Below are positions 41,798 to 51,055 of a DNA stretch of 64,000 nucleotides, piece after piece (within the stretch, counting starts at the first letter, position 1; the number at the start of each line of letters is the position of its first letter). The position numbers were made by a program, and so were the translations under genes. Under the pieces are notes generated by a model, which had not been told where the DNA came from, did no database searches, and was given only the letters and a program-made list of their open reading frames with translations. Origin of the DNA: SIG565 sp045540055 (GTDB taxonomy: Bacteria > Bacillota > Clostridia > Oscillospirales > Acutalibacteraceae); the NCBI GenBank assembly GCA_045540055.1, contig JAZQGO010000003.1, forward strand, positions 26,156-90,155. Direction: 5' to 3'.

Positions 41798-43276
41798 ATG
41801 AAGCTGGATATTAAATTCAGAAGCGTTGCAAATCAGTGGATATTCAACGTCTTTCTTGCAATGGCGGTTGCAATTATAATAACCGAGGTTATTATCTGCT
41901 CGTTTATCCGCAGCGTTTATATTGAGCGTGTGCGCTCACGCTCTAACGACTATGCACAGGAGTTTTCGGTGCTGGCAATGGTTCCTCCCGAGAATTTTTA
42001 TTCAACCGCACGCGGATATGTTGAAAGCTTTGAACATAAAGACAAGGTATCAATTGAGATTATTGATGCATATGGCAATGTTTTTGCCTCCACCAACGGC
42101 TTTTTGCCCGACAGTAATCAAAAAATGCAGGATTACGAGCAGGCGAAAGCAAGTGAGACGGGCTACGCCGACTACCAGACACGAACCGACCATAACGAGC
42201 GAATTATGGCGGGTACAAATATTTTTGCCGACTACGGCACAGGCTCTAACGGCGCTGTCAGATGGTCGGTATCGCTTGAAAACACCTATGACAGAGTGAG
42301 AAACATCTGTCTATTGGTTGTTCTGGCAGGTGTTTTAATACTCGGACTTGTTACGGTTACGGGTATGTACTTTGTGCGCTCAATAGTGCGTCCGATAAGG
42401 GCGGTAAGCTCCGCCGCACGCAAGATAGCTATGGGCGACTTTGACAACCATATTGAAATTAAAAAAGATAATGAAATAGGCGAGCTTTGCCATTCCATCA
42501 ACTATATGGCAGATGAGCTGAGCCGAGCCGAAAATATGAAGAACGACTTTATTTCTTCGGTATCGCATGAGCTGAGGACCCCCCTTACCGCGATAAGAGG
42601 TTGGGGTGAAACGGCAAAAATGTCGATAGGCACCGATGAAGAAATAGTTAAAAAGGGTCTCGATGTAGTTCTTAAGGAATCTGAAAGATTGTCGTCTCTC
42701 GTAGAAGAGCTGCTTGACTTTTCGCGTATGCAAAGCGGCAAGCTGTCGGTTAATATGTGTGAAATTGATGTGTCTGAGCTTCTTTGTGAGGTCGCCGATA
42801 TGTATACCGAGCTTGCTCATCAGCAAAACGTGTCGCTGACCTACGTTATACCGCGCAACAACTCGGTTATAATGGGTGATAAGGATAGGCTCAAGCAGGT
42901 ATTTATAAACGTAATTGATAATGCCGTAAAATACACCGAATCGGGCGGTCAGGTGCTTATCGAGCAGGCTGAAATAGACGGCTGTGTTCAGGTTACGGTT
43001 AAGGATACGGGCGTCGGCATTCCGGCGCAGGATATCGACCGTGTCAAAGAAAAATTCTTTAAATCGAACAAAACGGTGCGCGGCTCAGGTATTGGTCTTG
43101 CCGTCGCCGATGAAATAATCAAACAGCACAACGGTCTTCTGTTTGTTCAAAGCACCGAGGGAGTGGGAACAACCGTTACCATCGCACTGCCGCTGAATAT
43201 CAAACCGCTCGATGAGCCCGAGGTACCGCTTGAGCAGGAAACACAGGAAGATATGGAAGGAAACGCAAATGAGTAA
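41798..43276 (+). CDS. Sensor histidine kinase
   Basis: 492 residues. Two membrane helices (about residues 13-33 and 165-190) frame an extracellular sensor domain; then a HAMP domain (RPIRAVSSAARKIAMGDFDN), phospho-acceptor His in FISSVSHELRTPLTAIRGW, N-box NVIDNAVKYT, G1 DTGVGIP and G2 GSGIGLAV. It should autophosphorylate and pass phosphate to Asp54 of the regulator. The 42-bp gap before it contains short GATTTAGGATTTAGG repeats and a GGAGGAG site. Confidence 0.95.
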   Translation: MKLDIKFRSVANQWIFNVFLAMAVAIIITEVIICSFIRSVYIERVRSRSNDYAQEFSVLAMVPPENFYSTARGYVESFEHKDKVSIEIIDAYGNVFASTNGFLPDSNQKMQDYEQAKASETGYADYQTRTDHNERIMAGTNIFADYGTGSNGAVRWSVSLENTYDRVRNICLLVVLAGVLILGLVTVTGMYFVRSIVRPIRAVSSAARKIAMGDFDNHIEIKKDNEIGELCHSINYMADELSRAENMKNDFISSVSHELRTPLTAIRGWGETAKMSIGTDEEIVKKGLDVVLKESERLSSLVEELLDFSRMQSGKLSVNMCEIDVSELLCEVADMYTELAHQQNVSLTYVIPRNNSVIMGDKDRLKQVFINVIDNAVKYTESGGQVLIEQAEIDGCVQVTVKDTGVGIPAQDIDRVKEKFFKSNKTVRGSGIGLAVADEIIKQHNGLLFVQSTEGVGTTVTIALPLNIKPLDEPEVPLEQETQEDMEGNANE

Positions 43277-44201
43277 ATATACATCTATTGGGGGACAGGC
43301 GCTTATCGAAGGCATAATGATGCGCGGACCTCAAAGAACCGTTATGGCGGTGAGAACAAAAGACGGCGATATAGACATAAGCGAAATGTCCTACAAACCG
43401 CTTAAGGAAAAATATAAAATTCTGGGCTGGCCGATAATAAGGGGTGTTGTAAACCTCGTTGAGTCGATGCTTCAGGGTTATAAGGCTATAGAGCTTTCGG
43501 CAGAAAAATCGGGCTTTGCCGATGAGGACGAGCCTGATAACAAGGGTGAAGAGAGTAAGCCGATTGCGATGGGTGCCGTTATGGTTGTCGCCGCAGTGTT
43601 GGCGGTTATATTATCGGTAGGGTTGTTTATGTATCTGCCGGCCCTCGCCTTTGACGGAATAGTTTTATTGGCAGGTGAGTCACTGCTTCCATATGCTCCG
43701 ATTTTTGAGGGCATAACCAGACTTATAATACTTATAGGCTATATGCTTGCGGTATCGCTTATGAAGGACATAAGGCGTGTGTTTATGTATCACGGTGCCG
43801 AGCATAAGACGATTTTCTGTTACGAACACGGCAAAGAGCTGACGGTCGAGAATGTCCGCCCCGAAAAGCGCTGCCATCCGCGTTGCGGCACCTCGTTTTT
43901 GGTGCTGATGGTGCTGGTCAGCATAATTGTTTCGTCGGCTATAATTATTTTATTCCCGCCGCTTAGAGAAAACACCGTACTTTGGACGGCAATTAAAATA
44001 CTGTTGGTACCCATCATCTGCGGCGTCGGTTATGAGCTTATAAAGCTTTGCGGGAGATATGATAATGTTATCACCCGCATAATTTCTGCACCGGGTGTAT
44101 GGGTGCAGAGAATTACCACCCGAGAGCCTGATGACAGTATGATAGAAATTGCTATAGCGGCAATGAAGGAAGTAATACCCGAGGAAACTGAAGAAGAATG
44201 A
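43269..44201 (+). CDS. DUF1385 membrane protein
   Basis: 310 residues with four membrane helices. SIGGQALIEGIMMRGPQRTVMAVR at the N-terminus, YHGAEHKTIFCYEHG and RCHPRCGTSFLVLMVLVSI are the invariant DUF1385 segments. The conserved His/Cys pattern suggests metal binding; function is unknown. ATG 43269 overlaps the kinase stop and has GGAAGG upstream. In Clostridia this gene is commonly followed by prmC, as here. Confidence 0.9.
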   Translation: MSKYTSIGGQALIEGIMMRGPQRTVMAVRTKDGDIDISEMSYKPLKEKYKILGWPIIRGVVNLVESMLQGYKAIELSAEKSGFADEDEPDNKGEESKPIAMGAVMVVAAVLAVILSVGLFMYLPALAFDGIVLLAGESLLPYAPIFEGITRLIILIGYMLAVSLMKDIRRVFMYHGAEHKTIFCYEHGKELTVENVRPEKRCHPRCGTSFLVLMVLVSIIVSSAIIILFPPLRENTVLWTAIKILLVPIICGVGYELIKLCGRYDNVITRIISAPGVWVQRITTREPDDSMIEIAIAAMKEVIPEETEEE

Positions 44202-45046
44202 TAAAGCTAACAATTTTTACGGCGTACAACAATGCCAAAAAAGAGCTTAAGGATGCGGGCATTGAAACCTTCGGTTTCGAGGCGCGTCAGATAATAAAAC
44301 ACATAACGGGCTATGACAACAACGCAATTATCGCAAGGTATGCCGAGCAGCTAACCCCATTTCAGCAAACCATGTACAACGACGTTTTAAGACGCCGTAA
44401 GGAGCGTTATCCGCTTCAGTATATCTTGGGTGAATGGTCTTTTTACGGACTCGATTTCTACGTTGGCGAGGGCGTTTTGGTGCCGCGCGCCGATACCGAA
44501 GCCTTGGTTGACTACGGTTTAGAATTTATAAAGGGTAGAGACGGCGCCGAGGTGCTCGATTTATGCTCTGGCAGTGGTTGTATAGCCGTTGCGGTGGCAA
44601 AAAACAGTGACGCTTCAGTCACTGCGGTCGAAAAATACGATGTGCCATTCTCGTTTTTAGAGAAAAATATCAAGCGAAACGAGGCACAGGTTACGCCTGT
44701 TAAAGAGGATGTTTTTTCGTTTAAGCCGTCAAAAAAATACGATTTAATTTTAAGCAATCCCCCATATATCAGTGCCGACGAAATGGAAATTATAGACGAG
44801 GAAACCTCACACGAGCCCGATACCGCACTTTACGGTGGTGAGGATGGCCTGACCTTCTACCGCTTTATTGCAAAGGAATATAAAAAGCACCTAAAAAGCG
44901 GCGGCGCGCTCGCCTTTGAGGTCGGCTTTTCACAGAGCGTAGCCGTGCAGGAAATATTGCTGGCGGTAGGCTATAAAAATGTCGGCACAAAAACCGATAT
45001 AGATGGCATCCAAAGGGTAGTTTTTGGGACACTCGAAGCGCTATAA
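44198..45046 (+). CDS. prmC: Peptide chain release factor N5-glutamine methyltransferase PrmC
   Basis: 282 residues, usual length. An N-terminal helical domain recognises release factors; the Rossmann domain contains VLDLCSGSGCIAVAVAK for S-adenosylmethionine and the catalytic motif SNPPYIS. It methylates the Gln of the GGQ motif in RF1/RF2. PLQYILGEWSFYGLDFYVGEGVLVPR is the typical family linker. The start overlaps the DUF1385 stop. Confidence 0.95.
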   Translation: MIKLTIFTAYNNAKKELKDAGIETFGFEARQIIKHITGYDNNAIIARYAEQLTPFQQTMYNDVLRRRKERYPLQYILGEWSFYGLDFYVGEGVLVPRADTEALVDYGLEFIKGRDGAEVLDLCSGSGCIAVAVAKNSDASVTAVEKYDVPFSFLEKNIKRNEAQVTPVKEDVFSFKPSKKYDLILSNPPYISADEMEIIDEETSHEPDTALYGGEDGLTFYRFIAKEYKKHLKSGGALAFEVGFSQSVAVQEILLAVGYKNVGTKTDIDGIQRVVFGTLEAL

Positions 45047-45097
45047 TAAGAATGTAATTAAAAGAATGGAAATATTTTACAAAGGCAGGTAAAGACA

Positions 45098-46189
45098 ATG
45101 GCAAACGATAAGGCAAAGGCATTGGAAACTGCGATTTCGCAGTTAGAAAAGCAGTTTGGTAAGGGCGCAGTTATGCGACTGGGCGAAAATATGGGTATGA
45201 ATGTTGAGCATATTCATACAGGCAGTGTGTCACTTGACCTGGCGCTCGGCATAGGCGGTGTTCCGAAGGGCAGAATCGTAGAAATTTACCGACCTGAATC
45301 TTCAGGTAAAACCACTATCGCTTTGCATGTTGTAGCTGAGGCGCAAAAGCAGGGCGGTACGGCGGCATTCATCGACGTTGAGCACGCACTCGACCCTGAA
45401 TATTCTAAAAATCTGGGCGTAGACATTGATGCGCTTTTAGTTTCCCAACCCGATACGGGTGAGCAGGCGCTTGAAATTACCGAGGCTCTTGTTCGCTCGG
45501 GCGCCATTGATGTTGTAGTTATCGACTCGGTTGCCGCATTAGTACCCAAGGCCGAAATTGAGGGCGATATGGGTGACAACCATGTTGGTCTGCACGCGCG
45601 GCTTATGTCGCAGGGACTCAGAAAATTGGCGGGCGTAATTTCAAAGTCAAACTGTGTTGCTATTTTCATCAACCAGTTGCGTGACAAGATAGGTGTTATT
45701 TATGGTAGCAGCGAAACCACAACGGGTGGTCGTGCGCTTAAATTCTATTCCAGCGTGCGTATTGACATCCGTCGTATTGAGGCGCTGAAGTCAAACGGCG
45801 AAATAATCGGTAACAGAACTAGAGCCAAAATTGTTAAAAACAAGGTGGCGCCCCCATTCCGTGAGGCAGAGTTTGATATTATGTACGGCAAGGGCATTTC
45901 CCGTGAGGGCGAAATTGTCGATTTAGGTCTTAAATACGAGGTGCTTCGTCGCAGTGGCGCTTGGTTCTACTACGGTGAGACACGTATCGGTCAGGGCAGA
46001 GATAATGTTAAACAACTGTTCCTTGATAATCCTGAGCTTGCCAAAGAGGTTGAGCAGAAAATTTATGCGGCTATCAGCGGCTCTGCCGAGCAGGTAGAGA
46101 GCGCACCGACACCCGTCGAGGTGCCCGCAGTTGAAACCGAAATTCGTCCGAGAAAAAAAGTCAACATAGATATTGCGGTTGACGAATAA
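45098..46189 (+). CDS. recA: Recombinase RecA, with variant Walker A
   Basis: 363 residues, full length and well conserved: FGKGAVMRLGE, GGVPKGRIVEIY, FIDVEHALDP, VIDSVAALVPKAEIEGDMGD, FINQLRDKIGV, TTTGGRALKFYSSVRIDIRR. RecA binds single-stranded DNA and ATP and drives recombination and the SOS response. The Walker A motif reads RPESSGKTT: its first residue, Arg65 (CGA, 45290-45292), replaces the near-invariant Gly of GPESSGKTT; the Lys and Thr that bind phosphate are intact. Whether it is functional or an error is open. No clear LexA box is seen upstream. Followed by recX at a TAATG junction. Confidence 0.97.
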   Translation: MANDKAKALETAISQLEKQFGKGAVMRLGENMGMNVEHIHTGSVSLDLALGIGGVPKGRIVEIYRPESSGKTTIALHVVAEAQKQGGTAAFIDVEHALDPEYSKNLGVDIDALLVSQPDTGEQALEITEALVRSGAIDVVVIDSVAALVPKAEIEGDMGDNHVGLHARLMSQGLRKLAGVISKSNCVAIFINQLRDKIGVIYGSSETTTGGRALKFYSSVRIDIRRIEALKSNGEIIGNRTRAKIVKNKVAPPFREAEFDIMYGKGISREGEIVDLGLKYEVLRRSGAWFYYGETRIGQGRDNVKQLFLDNPELAKEVEQKIYAAISGSAEQVESAPTPVEVPAVETEIRPRKKVNIDIAVDE

Positions 46190-46812
46190 TGATAATTACA
46201 CAGATAGTGCGCCGTCGACAGCATCTGTGCCAAATAATGCTTGATACGGGTGACAGTTTTTTGCTTGATAGCGAGTACCTCGCCGAAAAAGCGCTTAAAG
46301 AGCAGATGGTGCTCGAGAGTGACGATATTACTCGTCTGAGGCAGGAGTCTGATTACAAACGTGCCCTCTCTCGCAGTCTTTGGTACATAGAGCGTGGCGA
46401 TGTTTCGAAAAAAGCCCTTAAAGATAAGCTTAAAAAGGCAGGCTTTTCTGAAGAGGCGAGTGAACAGGCCGTCCAGCGAATGATAGAACTCGGTCTTGTT
46501 AATGACCGCGAATATGCGCTGCGCTTGGCCGAAAAGCTGCTGTCTTCCTGTGTTTCAAAACGAGAGGCGGCGCAAAAAATGCAGTTGCGTGGTATTGACC
46601 GCGAAACTGTAAAATGGGCGCTCAATGAATTTGAGTGTGATGCGTCACAGCAGATAAAGGCGCTTATTTTAAAAAAATATAAAAACAAGCTGCAGTCGGG
46701 CGAGGACGTAAAGAAGGTCTTTGCCGCACTGCAAAGAAAAGGCTTTAACTACGGCGATATAAAAAGCGTGTTAAAGCAGTACAACGAAGAAATAGAGTAT
46801 AACGAGGAATAA
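46189..46812 (+). CDS. recX: Regulatory protein RecX
   Basis: 207 residues, slightly longer than typical. Three-helix RecX repeats are visible: ALSRSLWYIERGDVSKKALKDKLKKAGFSEE, then VNDREYALRLAEKLLSSCVSK and RKGFNYGDIKSVLKQY. RecX binds in the RecA filament groove and limits its activity. The start overlaps the recA stop, a conserved arrangement. Confidence 0.92.
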   Translation: MIITQIVRRRQHLCQIMLDTGDSFLLDSEYLAEKALKEQMVLESDDITRLRQESDYKRALSRSLWYIERGDVSKKALKDKLKKAGFSEEASEQAVQRMIELGLVNDREYALRLAEKLLSSCVSKREAAQKMQLRGIDRETVKWALNEFECDASQQIKALILKKYKNKLQSGEDVKKVFAALQRKGFNYGDIKSVLKQYNEEIEYNEE

Positions 46813-46813
46813 G

Positions 46814-48142
46814 ATGGGTTACAGTGTTGCTATGGTATCACTCGGTTGTCCTAAAAATCAGGTGGACGCCGAAATGATGCTCTACACGTTAAAAGAAGCA
46901 GGTTTTAATATCGGTTGTGCCGAGGCCGAAGCAGATGCAATTATTATAAACACCTGCGGTTTTATCGAGGATGCAAAGGCAGAAGCGATTGAAAATATTT
47001 TAGAGGCCGCTCGGTATAAAACCGAGGGTAAGTGCCGTGCGCTTATTGTTACGGGCTGTCTTGCGGAAAGATACCGTGACGATGTAACCGCGGAAATACC
47101 CGAGGTAGATGTTGTTGTAGGTATAGGTGCAAATAAGAATATAGCCGAAATTACAAAAAACGCAATTGAGGGTGCAAAGTCGAATTTTTACGGTAAAAAA
47201 GAGGAATTAAACCTTGACGCACCCAGAATTTTAGGCGGTTATCCCTTTACAGCATATATAAAGATTGCCGACGGCTGTAACAACTGCTGTACCTACTGTG
47301 CAATTCCGCAGATACGAGGTAAAATGCGCAGTCGTACTATTGAAAGCATTGTTGACGAGGCTAAGAAGCTTAGTCAGCAGGGTGTAAAGGAACTGATAGT
47401 TGTAGCTCAAGATACCACGGCATATGGTCAGGATATTTACGGTAAGAGCGAATTGCCGAAGCTGCTGAGTCGGTTGTGCTCGGTAGACGGCATTAAATGG
47501 ATAAGAACGCTTTATACATACCCCGATAAAATCACCGACGATCTGCTCGAAACGGTAGCAAGAGAAGAAAAGCTTGTTAAGTATTTCGATATACCGCTTC
47601 AGCATGTAAACGGCGATATTTTGAAAAAAATGAACCGAAAGGGCGACGCAAAATCACTGCTCGCGCTTATCGAAAAAATACGAGCAAAGGTGCCGAATGT
47701 GACCATTCGTACCACCTTTATAACCGGCTTCCCTGGGGAGAGCGAAAAAGAATTTTGTGAGCTGCATGAGTTTATAAAAAAGGTAAAATTTGACCGACTC
47801 GGTTGCTTTGCCTATTCGCCCGAGGAAAACACACCTGCGGCCGAGTACAAAAATCAGGTTGACGAGCAAACAAAGCAGGACCGACTTGAACTGATTATGA
47901 ACGACCAGCAGACCATTTCTGCGGCAAAGAATGAAGAAAAGATAGGTCTTGAAACCACCACAATTATTGAGGGCTATGACGATTACATACGCTGTTATTT
48001 CGGCAGAACCGAATTTGATGCACCCGAAATTGACGGAAAAATCTTTTTCACGTCACCCCGACCGCTTAAAATAGGTGATTTTGTTAAGGTGCGCATAAAC
48101 GACTGTCTTGAATATGACCTGTTAGGTGAGGTTGCAGAATGA
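46814..48142 (+). CDS. rimO: Ribosomal protein S12 methylthiotransferase RimO
   Basis: 442 residues. N-terminal UPF0004 domain with three cluster-binding Cys (VSLGCPKNQVDAE; INTCGFIEDA; VTGCLAERY), radical SAM motif CX3CX2C in GCNNCCTYCAIPQIRG, and a C-terminal TRAM domain. CPKNQVD and RTLYTYPD distinguish RimO from MiaB/MtaB. It methylthiolates an Asp of S12. Starts 1 bp after recX and overlaps pgsA by 4 bp. Confidence 0.96.
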   Translation: MGYSVAMVSLGCPKNQVDAEMMLYTLKEAGFNIGCAEAEADAIIINTCGFIEDAKAEAIENILEAARYKTEGKCRALIVTGCLAERYRDDVTAEIPEVDVVVGIGANKNIAEITKNAIEGAKSNFYGKKEELNLDAPRILGGYPFTAYIKIADGCNNCCTYCAIPQIRGKMRSRTIESIVDEAKKLSQQGVKELIVVAQDTTAYGQDIYGKSELPKLLSRLCSVDGIKWIRTLYTYPDKITDDLLETVAREEKLVKYFDIPLQHVNGDILKKMNRKGDAKSLLALIEKIRAKVPNVTIRTTFITGFPGESEKEFCELHEFIKKVKFDRLGCFAYSPEENTPAAEYKNQVDEQTKQDRLELIMNDQQTISAAKNEEKIGLETTTIIEGYDDYIRCYFGRTEFDAPEIDGKIFFTSPRPLKIGDFVKVRINDCLEYDLLGEVAE

Positions 48143-48732
48143 AATTAAATTTACCCAATAAGCTTACCGTTGCAAGAATAATTGCGACACCCATATTTAT
48201 GCTCCTTTTATTATGGGATTTTACGGGACATTATATAGCGGCGCTTTTATTATTCATTGCCGCCGCACTTACCGATATGTTTGACGGTAAATATGCGCGA
48301 GAGCATAATTTAGTTACCGATTTCGGCAAGTTCTTAGACCCGCTTGCCGATAAAATGCTCACCACCGCCGCCTTTATCGGCTTTACCGTAAAGGGCATCG
48401 GCTACGGCATCGGTTGGATATTATTTATAGTCCTTTTCAGAGAATTTTTAATTTCGTCACTGCGGCTTGTTGCAGTGTCGTCGGGCGGTAAGGTCATTGC
48501 CGCCAACATTTTCGGCAAGCTAAAAACAGTTATGCAGATGATAGCAATAATATATGTAATTACGGCAGAAGCGTTTACCGAAATTTTTCAAAAAATTATA
48601 AACGTGCAGTGGGTTTTCACATCTATAAATATACTTGGCGATATACTTTTATGGGTATCGGCAATACTCGCCGTATGCTCAGGGGTTGTATATTTATGGC
48701 AAAATAAAGAGTGTATAAATCCCGACAAATAA
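48139..48732 (+). CDS. pgsA: CDP-diacylglycerol-glycerol-3-phosphate phosphatidyltransferase
   Basis: 197 residues with six hydrophobic segments. The CDP-alcohol phosphotransferase motif is complete: DMFDGKYAR, eight residues, then GKFLDPLAD. NLPNKLTVARI-like LNLPNKLTVARIIATPIFM at the N-terminus is typical of PgsA. It makes phosphatidylglycerol phosphate, the first step to phosphatidylglycerol and cardiolipin. Gene order rimO-pgsA is common in Firmicutes. Confidence 0.94.
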   Translation: MKLNLPNKLTVARIIATPIFMLLLLWDFTGHYIAALLLFIAAALTDMFDGKYAREHNLVTDFGKFLDPLADKMLTTAAFIGFTVKGIGYGIGWILFIVLFREFLISSLRLVAVSSGGKVIAANIFGKLKTVMQMIAIIYVITAEAFTEIFQKIINVQWVFTSINILGDILLWVSAILAVCSGVVYLWQNKECINPDK

Positions 48733-48739
48733 AATTTTG

Positions 48740-48767
48740 TAGACTTTTTTTGAAAAGATGATATAAT
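48740..48767 (+). promoter_or_regulatory. Promoter of the cysE-cysS leader
   Basis: TAGACT (48740-48745), 16-bp spacer, TATAAT (48762-48767), about 15 bp before the first T-box stem. Confidence 0.6.
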
Positions 48768-48779
48768 ATAAATATACAA

Positions 48780-49006
48780 ATGCGCTAAAAGGGACCAGTA
48801 CCCGTAAAGGTCGGCAACAGGGACGAAAACTCATAGACTGAAAGGTTTTCGGGTTATATCTTACGGCGAATGCACCCATCAGCACGCAGGGGGAATTTAG
48901 TATCCCTGTGCGGTTTGCCCCGTTAAAAGCAGTTAGAGTTATAAACAGGAGTGGAACCGTGGTTTTACCGCCTCCGTTGTCGCAAGACACGGGGGCGTTT
49001 TTGTTT
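48780..49006 (+). promoter_or_regulatory. T-box leader, cysteine-specific
   Basis: Structured leader before cysE. The conserved T-box core is AGGAGTGGAACCGTGG at 48947-48962, whose TGGAACC binds the tRNA acceptor end. In Stem I the sequence GAATGCACC holds specifier codon TGC (48871-48873), so uncharged tRNA-Cys is the predicted ligand. The leader ends in a terminator hairpin that competes with the antiterminator. Uncharged tRNA-Cys would let transcription enter cysE and cysS. Confidence 0.88.
48969..49004 (+). terminator. T-box intrinsic terminator
   Basis: CGCCTCCGTTGTC (48969-48981), loop GCAA, GACACGGGGGCG (48986-48997), one bulged T, then TTTTTG. It lies 6 bp after the T-box core. Confidence 0.85.
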
Positions 49007-49031
49007 GACATTTTAAAAGGAGGCAACGACC

Positions 49032-49673
49032 TTGTTTAAAAGGATAAAAGAGGATATAGCCGCCGTTATGGAGCGTGACCCTGCCGCCACAAGCGCATTA
49101 CAGGTGTTTTTTCTGTATCCCGGTGTTAAGGCTATAAGAATGCACCGCCGTGCGCATTTCTTCTATAAGCATAAAATGTTTTTTATCGCACGCTGGATAT
49201 CGCAAAGGGCGGTAAGAAAGACGGGCATAGAAATTCACCCCGGCGCTACGATAGGCCGACGTCTTGTTATAGACCACGGCAACGGCGTTGTCATTGGTGA
49301 AACTGCCGAAATCGGTGATGATGTACTGATTTATCAGGGCGTCACCTTAGGTGGTACGGGTAAGGATACAGGCAAGCGTCACCCAACTATAGGTAATAAT
49401 GTTATGATAAGCTCGGGCGCCAAGGTGCTCGGACCCTTTAAGGTTGGTGACAATTCAAGAATAGCGGCAGGCGCCGTTGTACTTGAGGAGGTACCGCCCG
49501 ATTGTACCGTTGTGGGTGTGCCTGCGCGTGTGGTCAAGCGTGACGGTGTTAAGGTTAAGCCCCTTGACCAGATACACATACCCGACCCTGTTGCACAGGA
49601 AATATGCAAGCTTGAGGTAAAAATTGCGGCTATGCAGAAGCAGATAGATAAACTAAGAGAGGAACAAGCGTAA
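49032..49673 (+). CDS. cysE: Serine O-acetyltransferase CysE
   Basis: 213 residues. N-terminal helices (DIAAVMERDPAATSALQVFFLYPG; HRRAHFFYKHKMFFIARWIS) are followed by a left-handed beta-helix with HPGATIGRRLVIDHGNGVVIGE and LYQGVTLGGTGKDTGKRHPTIG-like IYQGVTLGGTGKDTG, containing the catalytic Asp-His. It makes O-acetylserine for cysteine synthesis in the cytoplasm. Start is TTG 49032 after GGAGG at 49019-49023. Controlled by the Cys T-box; translationally linked to cysS. Confidence 0.95.
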   Translation: MFKRIKEDIAAVMERDPAATSALQVFFLYPGVKAIRMHRRAHFFYKHKMFFIARWISQRAVRKTGIEIHPGATIGRRLVIDHGNGVVIGETAEIGDDVLIYQGVTLGGTGKDTGKRHPTIGNNVMISSGAKVLGPFKVGDNSRIAAGAVVLEEVPPDCTVVGVPARVVKRDGVKVKPLDQIHIPDPVAQEICKLEVKIAAMQKQIDKLREEQA

Positions 49674-51055
49674 TGAGAATATTTAACACACTAACAAGAC
49701 AGAAGGATGAATTTATACCTGTAGAAGAGGGCAAGGTTAAAATATATGCCTGCGGCCCCACCGTTTACAATTTTATTCACATAGGCAATGCCAGACCGCT
49801 TTGTGTTTTCGATGTTTTGCGCCGATACTTAGAGTGGCGCGGATACGACGTTACCTTTGTTCAGAACTTCACCGATATTGACGATAAGTTAATCAAAAAG
49901 GCAAATGAGGAGGGGATTACCGTGTCCGAGGTTGCCGAAAGATATATAAAGGAATTTTGGGTTGATGCCAAGGGTATGAATATACGTGAGGCATCGGTGC
50001 ATCCGAGAGCTACTGAAAACATTGACCAAATCATTGAGATAATAAAAGAACTCGAGGAAAAGGGCTTTGCCTATCAGTCGGGCGGTGACGTATATTTCAG
50101 AGCCAAAAAGTTTGATGAGTACGGCAAGCTGTCACATCAACCGCTTGAAGATTTAGAGGCGGGCGCGCGTATTTCGGTTGGCGAAATTAAAGAGGACCCG
50201 ATGGATTTCTGTCTTTGGAAGGGCGCAAAACCGGGCGAGCCGTTTTGGCAGTCGCCCTGGGGCGAGGGCAGACCCGGCTGGCATATCGAATGCTCGGCAA
50301 TGTCGACACGCTATCTCGGCAAGACCATAGATATTCATTGCGGCGGTCTTGACCTTATATTCCCCCACCACGAAAACGAAATCGCGCAGAGCGAGTGCGC
50401 CAACGGCTGTGAGTTTGCACACTATTGGATGCATAACGGCTTTATAAATGTTGACAATCACAAGATGTCAAAATCTTTAAACAACTTCTTTACCGTAAGA
50501 GATGTCGCTAACGTTTACGGCTACGAGCCCATTCGTTATTTGATGATTTCTTCACAGTACAGAAGCCCCATAAACTATTCAACCGATATTATCACGCAGG
50601 GTCAAAATGCACTCGAAAGACTGTATACCTGTCGTGACCGTCTTGATTTTGCCATTTCTCACGCAGAAGACGGCGGCGAGGCGCCGACCTTTATTGCCGA
50701 GCGTAAGGAGAAATTCATCGCCGCTATGGAGGATGACCTTAATACTGCCGATGCACTTGCCGAAATCTTTAATTTGGCAAGGGATATAAATATGCTTATC
50801 GACGCAGGCGGTAAAAAGGGTGAATTAGAGGCTGCAGCCGCTTTGTTTGACGAGCTTACCGACGTTTTAGGCATACTCTATAATAAAAAATCAAACGACC
50901 TTGACAGCGAGGTTGAGGCATTAATTGCCGAGCGTACCGCCGCAAGAAAGAACCGCGACTTCGCCACCGCTGATGCCATCAGAGATAAATTAAAGGAAAT
51001 GGGAATCGCACTTGAAGATACCCCACAAGGTGTAAAATGGAGCAAAATACAGTAA
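49673..51055 (+). CDS. cysS: Cysteinyl-tRNA synthetase
   Basis: 460 residues, class I synthetase. CGPTVYNFIHIGNARPLCVFD holds the HIGH-type motif and the first zinc Cys; WHIECSAMS and HCGGLDLIFPHHENE supply other zinc ligands; NHKMSKSLNNF is the KMSKS motif. It charges tRNA-Cys, whose uncharged form is sensed by the upstream T-box. Start overlaps the cysE stop (TAATG). Confidence 0.97.
   Translation: MRIFNTLTRQKDEFIPVEEGKVKIYACGPTVYNFIHIGNARPLCVFDVLRRYLEWRGYDVTFVQNFTDIDDKLIKKANEEGITVSEVAERYIKEFWVDAKGMNIREASVHPRATENIDQIIEIIKELEEKGFAYQSGGDVYFRAKKFDEYGKLSHQPLEDLEAGARISVGEIKEDPMDFCLWKGAKPGEPFWQSPWGEGRPGWHIECSAMSTRYLGKTIDIHCGGLDLIFPHHENEIAQSECANGCEFAHYWMHNGFINVDNHKMSKSLNNFFTVRDVANVYGYEPIRYLMISSQYRSPINYSTDIITQGQNALERLYTCRDRLDFAISHAEDGGEAPTFIAERKEKFIAAMEDDLNTADALAEIFNLARDINMLIDAGGKKGELEAAAALFDELTDVLGILYNKKSNDLDSEVEALIAERTAARKNRDFATADAIRDKLKEMGIALEDTPQGVKWSKIQ

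Noticed and set aside
45047..45097. SOS (LexA) box in front of recA
   Set aside because: No acceptable match to the Gram-positive GAAC-N4-GTTC pattern could be seen.
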